NCBI GenBank assembly: GCA_013214715.1
Contig: JABSSB010000215.1
Location: 1 to 5,951, forward strand
Origin: Paracoccaceae bacterium
GTDB lineage: Bacteria; Pseudomonadota; Alphaproteobacteria; Rhodobacterales; Rhodobacteraceae
Direction of reading: 5' to 3'
Length of the DNA stretch: 5,951 nucleotides
How positions within the stretch are numbered: the stretch's first letter is position 1; each line of letters starts with the position of its first letter. The notes under the pieces were generated by a model that saw only the letters and a program-made list of their open reading frames with translations, was not told where the DNA came from and ran no database searches. Both the position numbers and the translations under genes were made by a program. Below are positions 1-4,425 of the stretch, one piece after another.

Positions 1-42
1 GAGACCATCGTCCAGATGGACCAAAGGCCTGTCATGCACTAA
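1..42 (+). CDS. C-terminal end of IS3-family transposase OrfB (copy A), partial
   Basis: Thirteen codons read ETIVQMDQRPVMH and then stop at TAA. This matches the last residues of the copy B transposase (ESIVPMDQRPTMH, ending at 480). It is the extreme C-terminal tail of an IS3-family OrfB, downstream of the conserved HYN..RPHS.LGY region, which would be off the window to the left. Nothing catalytic is visible here, so whether the upstream gene is functional cannot be judged. Confidence 0.6.
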   Translation, partial: ETIVQMDQRPVMH

Positions 43-76
43 CAATCAAATTGGACCACTCAAGTGGGGCTGATCA
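1..76 (+). mobile_element. Right end of an IS3-family element (copy A), cut by window edge
   Basis: The first 76 bases match the 3' end of copy B (439-514) at about 60 of 76 positions. They carry the end of the transposase reading frame (stop TAA at 40-42) and then a terminal-repeat-like end beginning TGGACCACTCAAGTGGGG at 52. The copies agree up to about base 76. After that the sequence switches directly to the middle of another IS3 transposase, so base 76 is read as the outer edge of this element. The rest of the element lies left of the window and could be intact. IS3 family is well supported; the subgroup is not assigned. Confidence 0.75.
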
Positions 77-480
77 CGATGTGCTGGACGCTTTGACGGA
101 CCTGTTCATTCTGCTCAGGCCACCAGAGTACATCAGATCCGACAACGGTCCGGAGTTCATCGCTCACAAGGTGCGGGACTGGATCGTCGCGGTCGGAGCC
201 AAGACTGCCTATATCGAACCATTCGTCGGGAAATTGACCCCCCAGATCAATTTCTGATCCTCCTCATCCTTGGGAAAACGGGTATTGTGAAAGCTTCAAC
301 GCCAGGTTCTGCGATGAACTGCTGAACGGCGAAATCTTCTACAGTCTGCGGGAGGCCAAAATCCTGATCGAGCAATGGCGCATTCACTACAACAGTGTCA
401 GGCCGCACAGCTCATTGGGCTATCATCCGCCTGCACCGGAAAGCATCGTTCCGATGGACCAAAGGCCCACGATGCACTAA
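77..480 (+). pseudogene. IS3-family transposase OrfB remnant (copy B), truncated and interrupted
   Basis: From 78 one frame reads DVLDALTDLFIL..PPEYIRSDNGPEF, the part of the rve (DDE) domain with the second catalytic Asp (in SDNGPEF). It continues to AKTAYIEP near 220. The family normally goes on with GSPWENGY. Here about 49 unrelated bases (221-269) intervene and that frame stops at 255-257. The frame then resumes in a different phase at 271 with WENGYCESFNARF, which holds the catalytic Glu, and runs through HYNSVRPHSSLGYHPP to TAA at 478-480. The second Asp and the Glu are in different frames and the N-terminal half is absent, so no active transposase can be made. The family call is certain; function is lost. 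Confidence 0.85.
221..269. other. Foreign ~49-bp insert with perfect inverted repeat inside the copy B transposase
   Basis: The IS3 OrfB sequence breaks after TATATCGAACC (ends 220) and resumes at CTTGGGAAAACGG (about 269). The bases between replace the few that normally encode Gly-Ser-Pro. The insert contains an 8-bp perfect inverted repeat, GAAATTGA (230-237) and TCAATTTC (247-254), with a spacer that includes six Cs. A second, overlapping dyad is GATCA (245-249) and TGATC (255-259). No short target duplication is obvious. It could be the footprint of an excised element or a tiny palindromic repeat; its origin is unknown. Confidence 0.5.
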
Positions 481-514
481 CAATAAAACTGGACCACCCA
501 ATGGGGGCACACCA
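439..514 (+). repeat. Diverged direct repeat of positions 1-76 (IS3 3' ends)
   Basis: Aligned without gaps against 1-76, with an offset of 438, this stretch has 16 mismatches in 76 bases (about 79% identity). It spans the transposase C-terminus, the stop codon and the right terminal end. The divergence shows two different, related IS3 elements rather than a recent tandem duplication of one. Confidence 0.8.
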
Positions 515-652
515 AGGTGGCGGCCGCACTTCATATAAGGATCGAACCAAATCGATAGAGACCCGCGGCGCTTCAGCGCTTCATTGTAAGCCGACCAGTT
601 CGTGGTCTTGTATTTCGTAGGGGTCCAACTGCTTATGTCTTCCAGCTATCAT
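515..652 (-). pseudogene. IS5-family transposase, N-terminal fragment with frameshift
   Basis: On the minus strand an ATG at 652-650 starts MIAGRHKQ. After a one-base phase change near 625 the frame reads KYKTTNWSAYNEALKRRG (about 617-564), followed by SLSIWFDP. This is the very characteristic N-terminus of IS5-family DDE transposases. The sequence loses similarity about 10 codons later and runs into the IS3 right end at about 515. Roughly 35 of about 300 codons remain and the whole catalytic domain is missing, so this is a dead fragment. A 60-residue open frame at 763-581 covers the same DNA in the wrong phase and is not a gene. Confidence 0.8.
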
Positions 653-702
653 GCTGGATTTGCGCAGTGAATCCCGGGAGGCGATTTGCGCAACAAAGTC
701 CC
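515..702 (-). mobile_element. Left end of an IS5-family (IS903-group-like) element, truncated by IS3 copy B
   Basis: Read on the minus strand from 702, the element begins GGGACTTTGTTGCGCAAATC. This closely resembles the IS903-group terminal repeat as I recall it (GGCTTTGTTG..TAAATC). About 50 bases later comes a transposase start (652), and the coding sequence breaks off near 515, where the right end of IS3 copy B begins. A 10-bp direct repeat, GATTTGCGCA on the plus strand, occurs at 657-666 and 683-692, inside the end region. The element ends about 45 bases beyond the glsA stop codon, so it marks the 3' border of the glutaminase operon. Confidence 0.7.
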
Positions 703-747
703 CATAGGCGCTGACGTAAGACATAAGCGAAGTATAATCGAAATCGA

Positions 748-1689
748 TTAAAAGACCGACCATTTCAGTTCACGTGCAACTTCCTCAAGCGCTCGCATCG
801 CCAAGACCGAGTTGCCCTTTTTGTCCAAACCTGGACACCAAGCCGCGATGGATCCAATCCCAGGAACACTTGCAACGACACCCCCTCCGACGCCACTTTT
901 GCAGGGTAGGCCAACTCGGAAAGCGACCTCTCCAGAGGCATCGTAGCATCCACATGTCATCATAAGTGCATTTATCCGCCGCGCACGCTCTGGGGTGAGC
1001 TTCCAATCCTCTTTGAGCTCTTGATTTCCTGCGAAAGCCAAAAACCGAGTTGCCGTGGCAAGCTGAACGCAACTCATTTCAATACTGCACTGCCTAAAGT
1101 AGCTCTCTATGGTCGCTTTTACGCCGCTCTCAATGTTACCCTCGGCAAGCATAAAGTAAGCTAGGGCTCTGTTTCTATCACCGGTGGACATCTCTGAAGC
1201 GAAGACAGCTTCGTCTATTTCAATCGTCGGATCGTTCGCCAATGTTCGACACAGCTCAAGAACGGGGTGTTCTTCGGATTTTGCCTCCTCTTCTTGAAGG
1301 ATGACATCCGAGACGACCAATGCACCAGCATTTATGAACGGGTTTCTTGGTTTCCCACGCTCAAATTCAAGCTGCACGATTGAATTAAATGGATCACCTG
1401 AAGGCTCTCGACCGACACGTCGCCACAATGTTGCGCCTACTCGATCAAGAGCAACTACAAGACTGAATACCTTCGATATACTTTGTATTGAGAAAGCCAC
1501 ATTTGCATCGCCAGCTGAGATCGGAAGACCATCCAAGGGAGCAACAGCGATCCCAAACTGGTTCAGAGAAACACTTGCCAATTCCGGAATATAGTCAGCC
1601 ACATCTCCACGATCTGCTTCACCTGCCATACGATGCGAAATATCGTCTAAGACAGATTGTACAAACGGCCGGTCAAACTCTTTTTGCAA
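748..1689 (-). CDS. glsA: Glutaminase (serine-dependent beta-lactamase-like family), GlsA
   Basis: This cytoplasmic enzyme hydrolyses L-glutamine to L-glutamate and ammonia. With the TTG start at 1689 the protein is 313 residues, close to the family's usual length of about 310. The conserved VADYIPELA is at 30-38. The catalytic Ser-x-x-Lys is S70/K73 in FSIQSISKVF. N120 lies in NPFINAGA, E166 and N173 in SEMSTGDRNRALAY, and Y197 before FRQCS. Y249 is in CGCYDASGE and V267 in KSGVGGG. These match the E. coli YbaS active-site set (S66, K69, N117, E161, N168, Y192, Y244, V262) with a nearly constant offset, so activity is expected. A TTG at 1755 would extend the frame, but that puts 83 bp inside the symporter gene and adds a tail the family lacks. 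The 1689 start overlaps the symporter stop by 17 bp, suggesting translational coupling. Ribosome binding there is weak (AAGAAG-type purines). No terminator is evident after the stop. Confidence 0.95.
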   Translation of the reverse strand: MQKEFDRPFVQSVLDDISHRMAGEADRGDVADYIPELASVSLNQFGIAVAPLDGLPISAGDANVAFSIQSISKVFSLVVALDRVGATLWRRVGREPSGDPFNSIVQLEFERGKPRNPFINAGALVVSDVILQEEEAKSEEHPVLELCRTLANDPTIEIDEAVFASEMSTGDRNRALAYFMLAEGNIESGVKATIESYFRQCSIEMSCVQLATATRFLAFAGNQELKEDWKLTPERARRINALMMTCGCYDASGEVAFRVGLPCKSGVGGGVVASVPGIGSIAAWCPGLDKKGNSVLAMRALEEVARELKWSVF

Positions 1690-3106
1690 CTTCTTTTTCC
1701 ACCCAAATTTCGCTTGAGATGCCTTCCTTTGGACCTTCAAAGTTATCCAACTCAAATATTGGCTCTATTCCCGCATTGCGCTGTCCAAAATAATCCCGTG
1801 TCAGTCGATAAACGATCCCGGATAACAGAAGGATTGCTGTCAAATTTATTACCGCCATCATGCCCATGGCGGCATCCGCAAAATTAAACACAGTTGTAAC
1901 AGTCTGAACAGCCCCCCAGATCACCATCCCAAGACATGCAAAACGCAGTATCGTCATTGGGAGTTTACCCTGAAGCCCGAGAAAGGTCATAGCATTTTCA
2001 GAATACGAATAGTTTCCTAAGATGGATGTGAAGCCAAAGAATACAATTGCTATAGCTATGAAATAGCTGCCCAACACACCTAGGTGACTGTCCAGCGCGT
2101 TTTGGGTTAGTTGCATCCCCGTAGCTTCATCTGTTCCGAGCACACCAGACAAAAGGATCATAAGCGCAGTCGCCGTACAAACGAGTATGGTATCAATAAA
2201 ACAACCAAAAGCCTGAACCAACCCTTGGCTGGAAGGGTGATGAGGAGATGGGGTTGCAATCGCTGCAATATTGGGTGCAGACCCCATGCCAGCTTCGTTT
2301 GAAAATAGCCCTCTTTTGATACCATTCAGCATTGCGGCCATGACGCCCCCAGCAACTCCACCAGCCGCCTCTTGAAGTCCCAAAGCGCTCGACACAATTA
2401 GCCAAAGCATTCCGGGCACCTCAGAGATATTAAGTACCATCACAAGAACGGTGATCAGCAGATAGGTACCAGCCATGAATGGGACCAGTATCTCGGCCAC
2501 TTTTGCAATAGCTTTTATGCCACCGAAGATAACAGTCGCTGCAAACACTGCTATAGCAACACCTACCCATAGTTTTTCAACTCCGAAAGCACCGGAAAGC
2601 GCTTCTGCAATCGAGTTGGATTGAACTGCCACAAATATCAGCCCAAAGCTCAAGATTAGACAGACAGAAAAAAGAGCTCCCGCCCAAGGTGCATTTAACC
2701 CTTTGGAGATGTAAAAAGCTGGCCCGCCACGAAATTCGCCTGTTTTCGTCTCGACTTTGTACAGCTGCGCAAGCGTGCTCTCAGCGTAAGCAGTTGCCAT
2801 GCCAACAAGAGCTACGATCCACATCCAAAAAATTGCACCTGGACCACCCAGAGTCAGAGCTACAGCAACCCCTGCGAGGTTGCCCGTTCCCACGCGCGAC
2901 GCAAGACTAACTGTCAGAGCTTGAAAGGGAGTAATCCCACGTTTATCGGTGTCAGGCGCGGACCTAACAACGCGCAGCATCTCACTAAAATGCAAAAACT
3001 GTGGCGCCCCAAGTCGCACAGTAAAATAAACTCCCGCCCCTAAGAGGCCATAAATCAAGATATAATTCCAGAGGATGCCATTTAGGCTATCTATCAGCGT
3101 TGCCAT
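1673..3106 (-). CDS. AGCS-family sodium:amino-acid symporter, probable glutamine importer
   Basis: This is an inner-membrane Na+-coupled amino-acid symporter of the alanine/glycine:cation symporter family. From the ATG at 3106 it has 477 residues and about ten hydrophobic segments, the first at roughly 11-30. Diagnostic AGCS motifs are present in order: PFQALTVSLASRVGTGNLAG (60-79), GGPGAIFWMW (87-96), FRGGPAFYI (125-133) and NGIKRGLFSNEAGMGSAPN (261-279). The tail after about 440 is hydrophilic and ends in the region overlapping glsA. An upstream in-frame GTG at 3118 adds four residues. The ATG is preferred because GTGAG lies 7 bases before it and MATLIDSLNG fits the family start. The family takes alanine, glycine or glutamine. 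The glutaminase gene directly downstream argues for glutamine, as in Bacillus GlnT, but that is inference from context. Confidence 0.93.
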   Translation of the reverse strand: MATLIDSLNGILWNYILIYGLLGAGVYFTVRLGAPQFLHFSEMLRVVRSAPDTDKRGITPFQALTVSLASRVGTGNLAGVAVALTLGGPGAIFWMWIVALVGMATAYAESTLAQLYKVETKTGEFRGGPAFYISKGLNAPWAGALFSVCLILSFGLIFVAVQSNSIAEALSGAFGVEKLWVGVAIAVFAATVIFGGIKAIAKVAEILVPFMAGTYLLITVLVMVLNISEVPGMLWLIVSSALGLQEAAGGVAGGVMAAMLNGIKRGLFSNEAGMGSAPNIAAIATPSPHHPSSQGLVQAFGCFIDTILVCTATALMILLSGVLGTDEATGMQLTQNALDSHLGVLGSYFIAIAIVFFGFTSILGNYSYSENAMTFLGLQGKLPMTILRFACLGMVIWGAVQTVTTVFNFADAAMGMMAVINLTAILLLSGIVYRLTRDYFGQRNAGIEPIFELDNFEGPKEGISSEIWVEKEVAKRV

Positions 3107-3120
3107 CAAAAAACTCACAT

Positions 3121-3150
3121 TCAGACATCCAAATACTGCTCGGGCAGCAT
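3121..3150 (-). CDS. Possible 9-codon leader ORF ahead of the symporter operon
   Basis: On the minus strand GAGGTGAG, a strong Shine-Dalgarno match, lies about 9 bases before an ATG at 3150. The ATG opens MLPEQYLDV followed by TGA at 3123-3121, two bases before the upstream GTG start of the symporter. This site is a better ribosome-binding context than that of the symporter itself. The same frame is open back to a TAG at 3228, so the nine codons could instead be the tail of a decayed gene. There is no run of Gln or Glu codons to support classic attenuation; one Gln and one Glu codon are present. No homologue is recognised. Confidence 0.25.
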   Translation of the reverse strand: MLPEQYLDV

Positions 3151-3171
3151 ACCTGAACTCACCTCGACAGA

Positions 3172-3190
3172 GTTTGAAACGGTTTTCAAC
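3172..3190. promoter_or_regulatory. Imperfect palindrome, candidate operator of the symporter-glutaminase operon
   Basis: The site reads GTTTGAAACGGTTTTCAAC, with arms TTGAAA (3174-3179) and TTTCAA (3184-3189) around CGGT. An AAACGGTTTT core with a central CG resembles LacI/GalR-family operators. It lies about 65-85 bases upstream of the symporter start, where a promoter-proximal regulator would bind. No LacI-type gene is in the window, and I could not place confident -35 and -10 boxes, so the role is inferred from symmetry and position only. Confidence 0.35.
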
Positions 3191-3429
3191 ACAATTTTAC
3201 GCTGAATGTCGACGATTGCATCATGCTAGCGGCTGGTTTCACAGATCGCCCGTAGAGCGATCTCTGCCCGTCGTCAGTGTTTTGGGAAACAAGTGCGGTG
3301 TAGACTAGAAGAGTGGTCGGCGCATCTGTTTGTTGCGGTTTTCCGCGGCGCTTGAAATGTCTTTTGTTTGATCCTTTCTCTTTACTGTAGACTGGCTTTG
3401 TCGCGACCAAAGCAGACGTCAGCATGTGT

Positions 3430-3850
3430 GACGTTGTTCAGGCTCCTTCATCATAAACTTGCGTCGCACCTCGTCAGGGATGCGGCTTCAGACATGCTTT
3501 GGCTTGGGGGATCGGTCTTGCAGACCAGCTTCGACAAGCTGCTGATAACGATCATACCAACGGTAGAATTTGGTGCGCGGTACGCCAAGTTTGGGCAATG
3601 TTTGGCATTAAGATGCGCGCCCTAAACTCGCTGGATGATGTCCAGTTTCTAAGATGCGGCGCACCTCATTCTTGGTCACCTCCAGCGTTTGCTCCCCCAC
3701 GATCCCTTTCAGATCACGTGCCTCGCGGTGCAAATCTTTGACCTCATCTGTTGTGGCAGCGCGGGCTGTATCGCCAGCTCAACGCCGCTTGCCAGCTTCC
3801 ATTAAGTCCTTCAATGGTTGTAGGTGTGCGCAAAACGCTGCACTCCAACC
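3430..3850 (-). pseudogene. Decayed IS3-family orfA/orfB remnant
   Basis: On the minus strand, about 3806-3670 encodes LMEAGKRR, an in-frame stop (TGA 3781-3779, where the family has Leu), then AGDTARAATTDEVKDL and HREARDLKGIVGEQTLEV. This is the coiled-coil OrfA region of an IS3-family transposase. In another phase KLDIIQRV is followed by a TAG (3624-3622). A further phase change leads to LGVPRTKFYRWYDRYQ (about 3590-3545), a helix-turn-helix, and then DRSPKPKHV. A TGA at 3490-3488 stands where Trp is usual, followed by SRIPDEVRRKF (to about 3456). The DDE catalytic domain is absent. At least three stops or phase changes make it non-functional. It belongs to a different IS3 lineage from copies A and B. 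Confidence 0.85.
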
Positions 3851-3855
3851 ATTGA
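3811..3855. repeat. Long inverted repeat (hairpin) at the 5' edge of the IS3 remnant
   Basis: TCAATGGTTG (3811-3820) and CAACCATTGA (3846-3855) are perfect 10-bp arms. Inside them, GTG (3824-3826) pairs with CAC (3841-3843), and GCG (3828-3830) with CGC (3836-3838), around a CAAAA loop. The result is a nearly continuous 45-base hairpin. It overlaps the degraded start of the OrfA similarity and is not followed by a T-run on either strand. The symmetry may be fortuitous coding sequence or a terminal or regulatory structure of the IS. Confidence 0.45.
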
Positions 3856-3878
3856 TTTCGTTGAAGGAAATCTGGGGT

Positions 3879-3933
3879 ATTCACCCATAAGGCTGCATGG
3901 CATTTGCCCATAACTCTGCGCGATTTGCCCTTA
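3879..3933. repeat. Three spaced 12-bp direct repeats, possibly an IS terminus
   Basis: On the plus strand ATTCACCCATAA (3879-3890), ATTTGCCCATAA (3902-3913) and ATTTGCCCTTAA (3922-3933) are related 12-mers spaced 23 and 20 bases apart. GCTGCATGG (3892-3900) and GCTTGCATGG (3935-3944) form a second flanking repeat pair. Several short direct repeats near an end is the arrangement seen at IS21-family termini. No istA or istB sequence is recognised beside it, so that assignment is tentative. Confidence 0.35.
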
Positions 3934-3950
3934 AGCTTGCATGGACACCT

Positions 3951-3981
3951 GATGTTGCGGCCAAATTGGGCGAACAACATC
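3951..3981. repeat. Inverted repeat GATGTTG / CAACATC
   Basis: GATGTTG (3951-3957) pairs with CAACATC (3975-3981), and a small inner dyad CCAA-A-TTGG (3961-3969) sits in the loop. It lies just outside the direct repeats at 3879-3933 and has no T-run. It could be part of a decayed element end; no function is evident. Confidence 0.3.
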
Positions 3982-4127
3982 GGCGGGCTGTGCTGTGCTT
4001 CTTTCTTAAGGTGCCTCCTTTGGTAAGACACCGGCTCAAAGCTCGACGGCAGTTTTAGGACGCCAAAAGTGAAGCCAAGGGTGTTTTCTGAGCCTCCCAA
4101 GTGTCGCATATGCAACAGCGATGTAAC

Positions 4128-4197
4128 GATGTTCGGAACATCACAGCCCAGAATTGCTACCTTGTGGTAAACTACCACCAGCAGGCCTAGAGCCTGC
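4128..4197 (+). repeat. Cluster of three short perfect dyads preceding a terminator
   Basis: GATGTTC-G-GAACATC occupies 4128-4142, GTGGTA-AAC-TACCAC 4164-4178 and GCAGGC-CTAGA-GCCTGC 4181-4197. Each is perfect in its arms. Their loops of 3-5 bases (after relaxing the first) are suitable for RNA hairpins. The plus-strand terminator at 4216-4244 follows directly. Together they look like the 3' portion of a structured transcript, either a small RNA or an untranslated leader. No known RNA family is recognised, and a tRNA was considered and excluded. Confidence 0.35.
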
Positions 4198-4215
4198 ATC
4201 CTCCCTGATGGACTG

Positions 4216-4244
4216 GCCGGCGTTTCGACGTCGGCGATTTTTTT
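4216..4244 (+). terminator. Rho-independent terminator
   Basis: GCCGGCG (4216-4222) pairs with CGTCGGC (4229-4235) as a 7-bp GC-rich stem containing one G-U pair. The loop is TTTCGA, and GA plus seven consecutive T residues (4238-4244) follow. It reads on the plus strand and ends about 180 bases before the adaptor-protein start. It would therefore terminate a transcript from the hairpin region, or act in the leader of the export operon. Confidence 0.7.
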
Positions 4245-4339
4245 GGGTCGGTTGGGTTCTGCATGGCCGAAACGTCGATATGCTTCCGAGCAAACTATTT
4301 CATACAACAAGGTTCTGCAAAATTGTGAACGCAAGCTTC

Positions 4340-4380
4340 TTCAAGCCCAACTTGAACTGTGCAGGCTTTCCGCTCACAGT
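4340..4380. promoter_or_regulatory. Two adjoining dyads upstream of the export operon, candidate operator
   Basis: TTCAAG (4340-4345) and CTTGAA (4351-4356) flank CCCAA. ACTGTG (4356-4361) and CACAGT (4375-4380) flank 13 bases. The two dyads share base 4356 and end 45 bases before the adaptor start codon. Export operons of this kind are often controlled by a TetR-type repressor, but no regulator gene is in the window. The role rests on symmetry and position only. Confidence 0.3.
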
Positions 4381-4425
4381 GTCTGACCAGTATGAAGTAT
4401 TGCCGCCAAGCAGAGAGACACTTCC

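Larger units (their letters stand above)
77..514 (+). mobile_element. Truncated IS3-family element (copy B): 3' half and right end only
   Basis: This segment starts abruptly inside the transposase catalytic domain, directly after the terminal end of copy A. It continues through the transposase stop codon at 478-480 to a right end beginning TGGACCACCCAATGGGGG at 490. The probable outer edge is about 514, by alignment with copy A. No 5' half, OrfA or left terminal repeat is in the window. The simplest reading is that copy A inserted into copy B, so the missing 5' half should lie left of copy A. The right edge falls inside an IS5-family remnant, so copy B probably itself inserted into that element. 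Confidence 0.75.
3119..3429. other. Upstream region of the symporter operon, no gene recognised
   Basis: Apart from the micro-ORF and the palindrome at 3172-3190, this stretch holds one clear inverted repeat. AGATCGC (3243-3249) and GCGATCT (3257-3263) form a perfect 7-bp stem with a 7-base loop and no T-run on either strand. The minus-strand frame 3425-3186 (79 codons) has no family resemblance and starts within IS3 debris. The operon promoter must lie here or in the adjoining IS remnant, but no convincing sigma-70 pair was identified. Confidence 0.4.
3856..4425. other. Gene-free stretch of repeats and palindromes between IS3 debris and the export operon
   Basis: No frame here resembles a known protein. 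The longest one, minus strand 4334-3744, runs through the OrfA remnant in the wrong phase and has an erratic composition. What the stretch does contain is the direct-repeat trio at 3879-3933, dyads at 3951-3981, a hairpin group at 4128-4197, a terminator at 4216-4244 and two adjoining dyads at 4340-4380. The second half probably includes the promoter of the export operon; no confident -35 and -10 pair was found. Confidence 0.5.

Noticed and set aside
375..620. 81-codon open frame on the plus strand
   Set aside because: It is a shadow of the IS3 transposase C-terminus and runs across an IS3/IS5 junction. No protein similarity is seen.
581..763. 60-codon open frame on the minus strand ending in DHELVGLQ
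   Set aside because: It overlaps the glsA end and then reads the IS5 transposase N-terminus out of phase; the neighbouring phase gives KYKTTNWSAYNEAL.
1690..1755. N-terminal extension of glutaminase from TTG 1755
   Set aside because: It would add 22 residues absent from the family and lie 83 bp inside the symporter gene. The TTG at 1689 gives the normal length.
3186..3425. 79-codon open frame on the minus strand upstream of the symporter
   Set aside because: No motif or ribosome-binding site is seen. It begins at the fading edge of the IS3 remnant and crosses an inverted repeat.
4128..4142. Possible SOS (LexA) box at GATGTTCGGAACATC
   Set aside because: The alphaproteobacterial LexA pattern as I know it is a direct repeat GTTC-N7-GTTC; here GTTC and GAAC are inverted with a one-base spacer.
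4160..4240. Possible tRNA-like fold from adjacent stems and a TTTCGA loop
   Set aside because: The last loop has six bases rather than a seven-base T-loop, no acceptor stem pairs around the group, and the stem is followed by a T-run as in a terminator.
3744..4334. 196-codon open frame on the minus strand
   Set aside because: Its C-terminal part overlaps the IS3 OrfA remnant in the wrong phase. The rest has an erratic composition with no recognisable motif and crosses several palindromes and the terminator.
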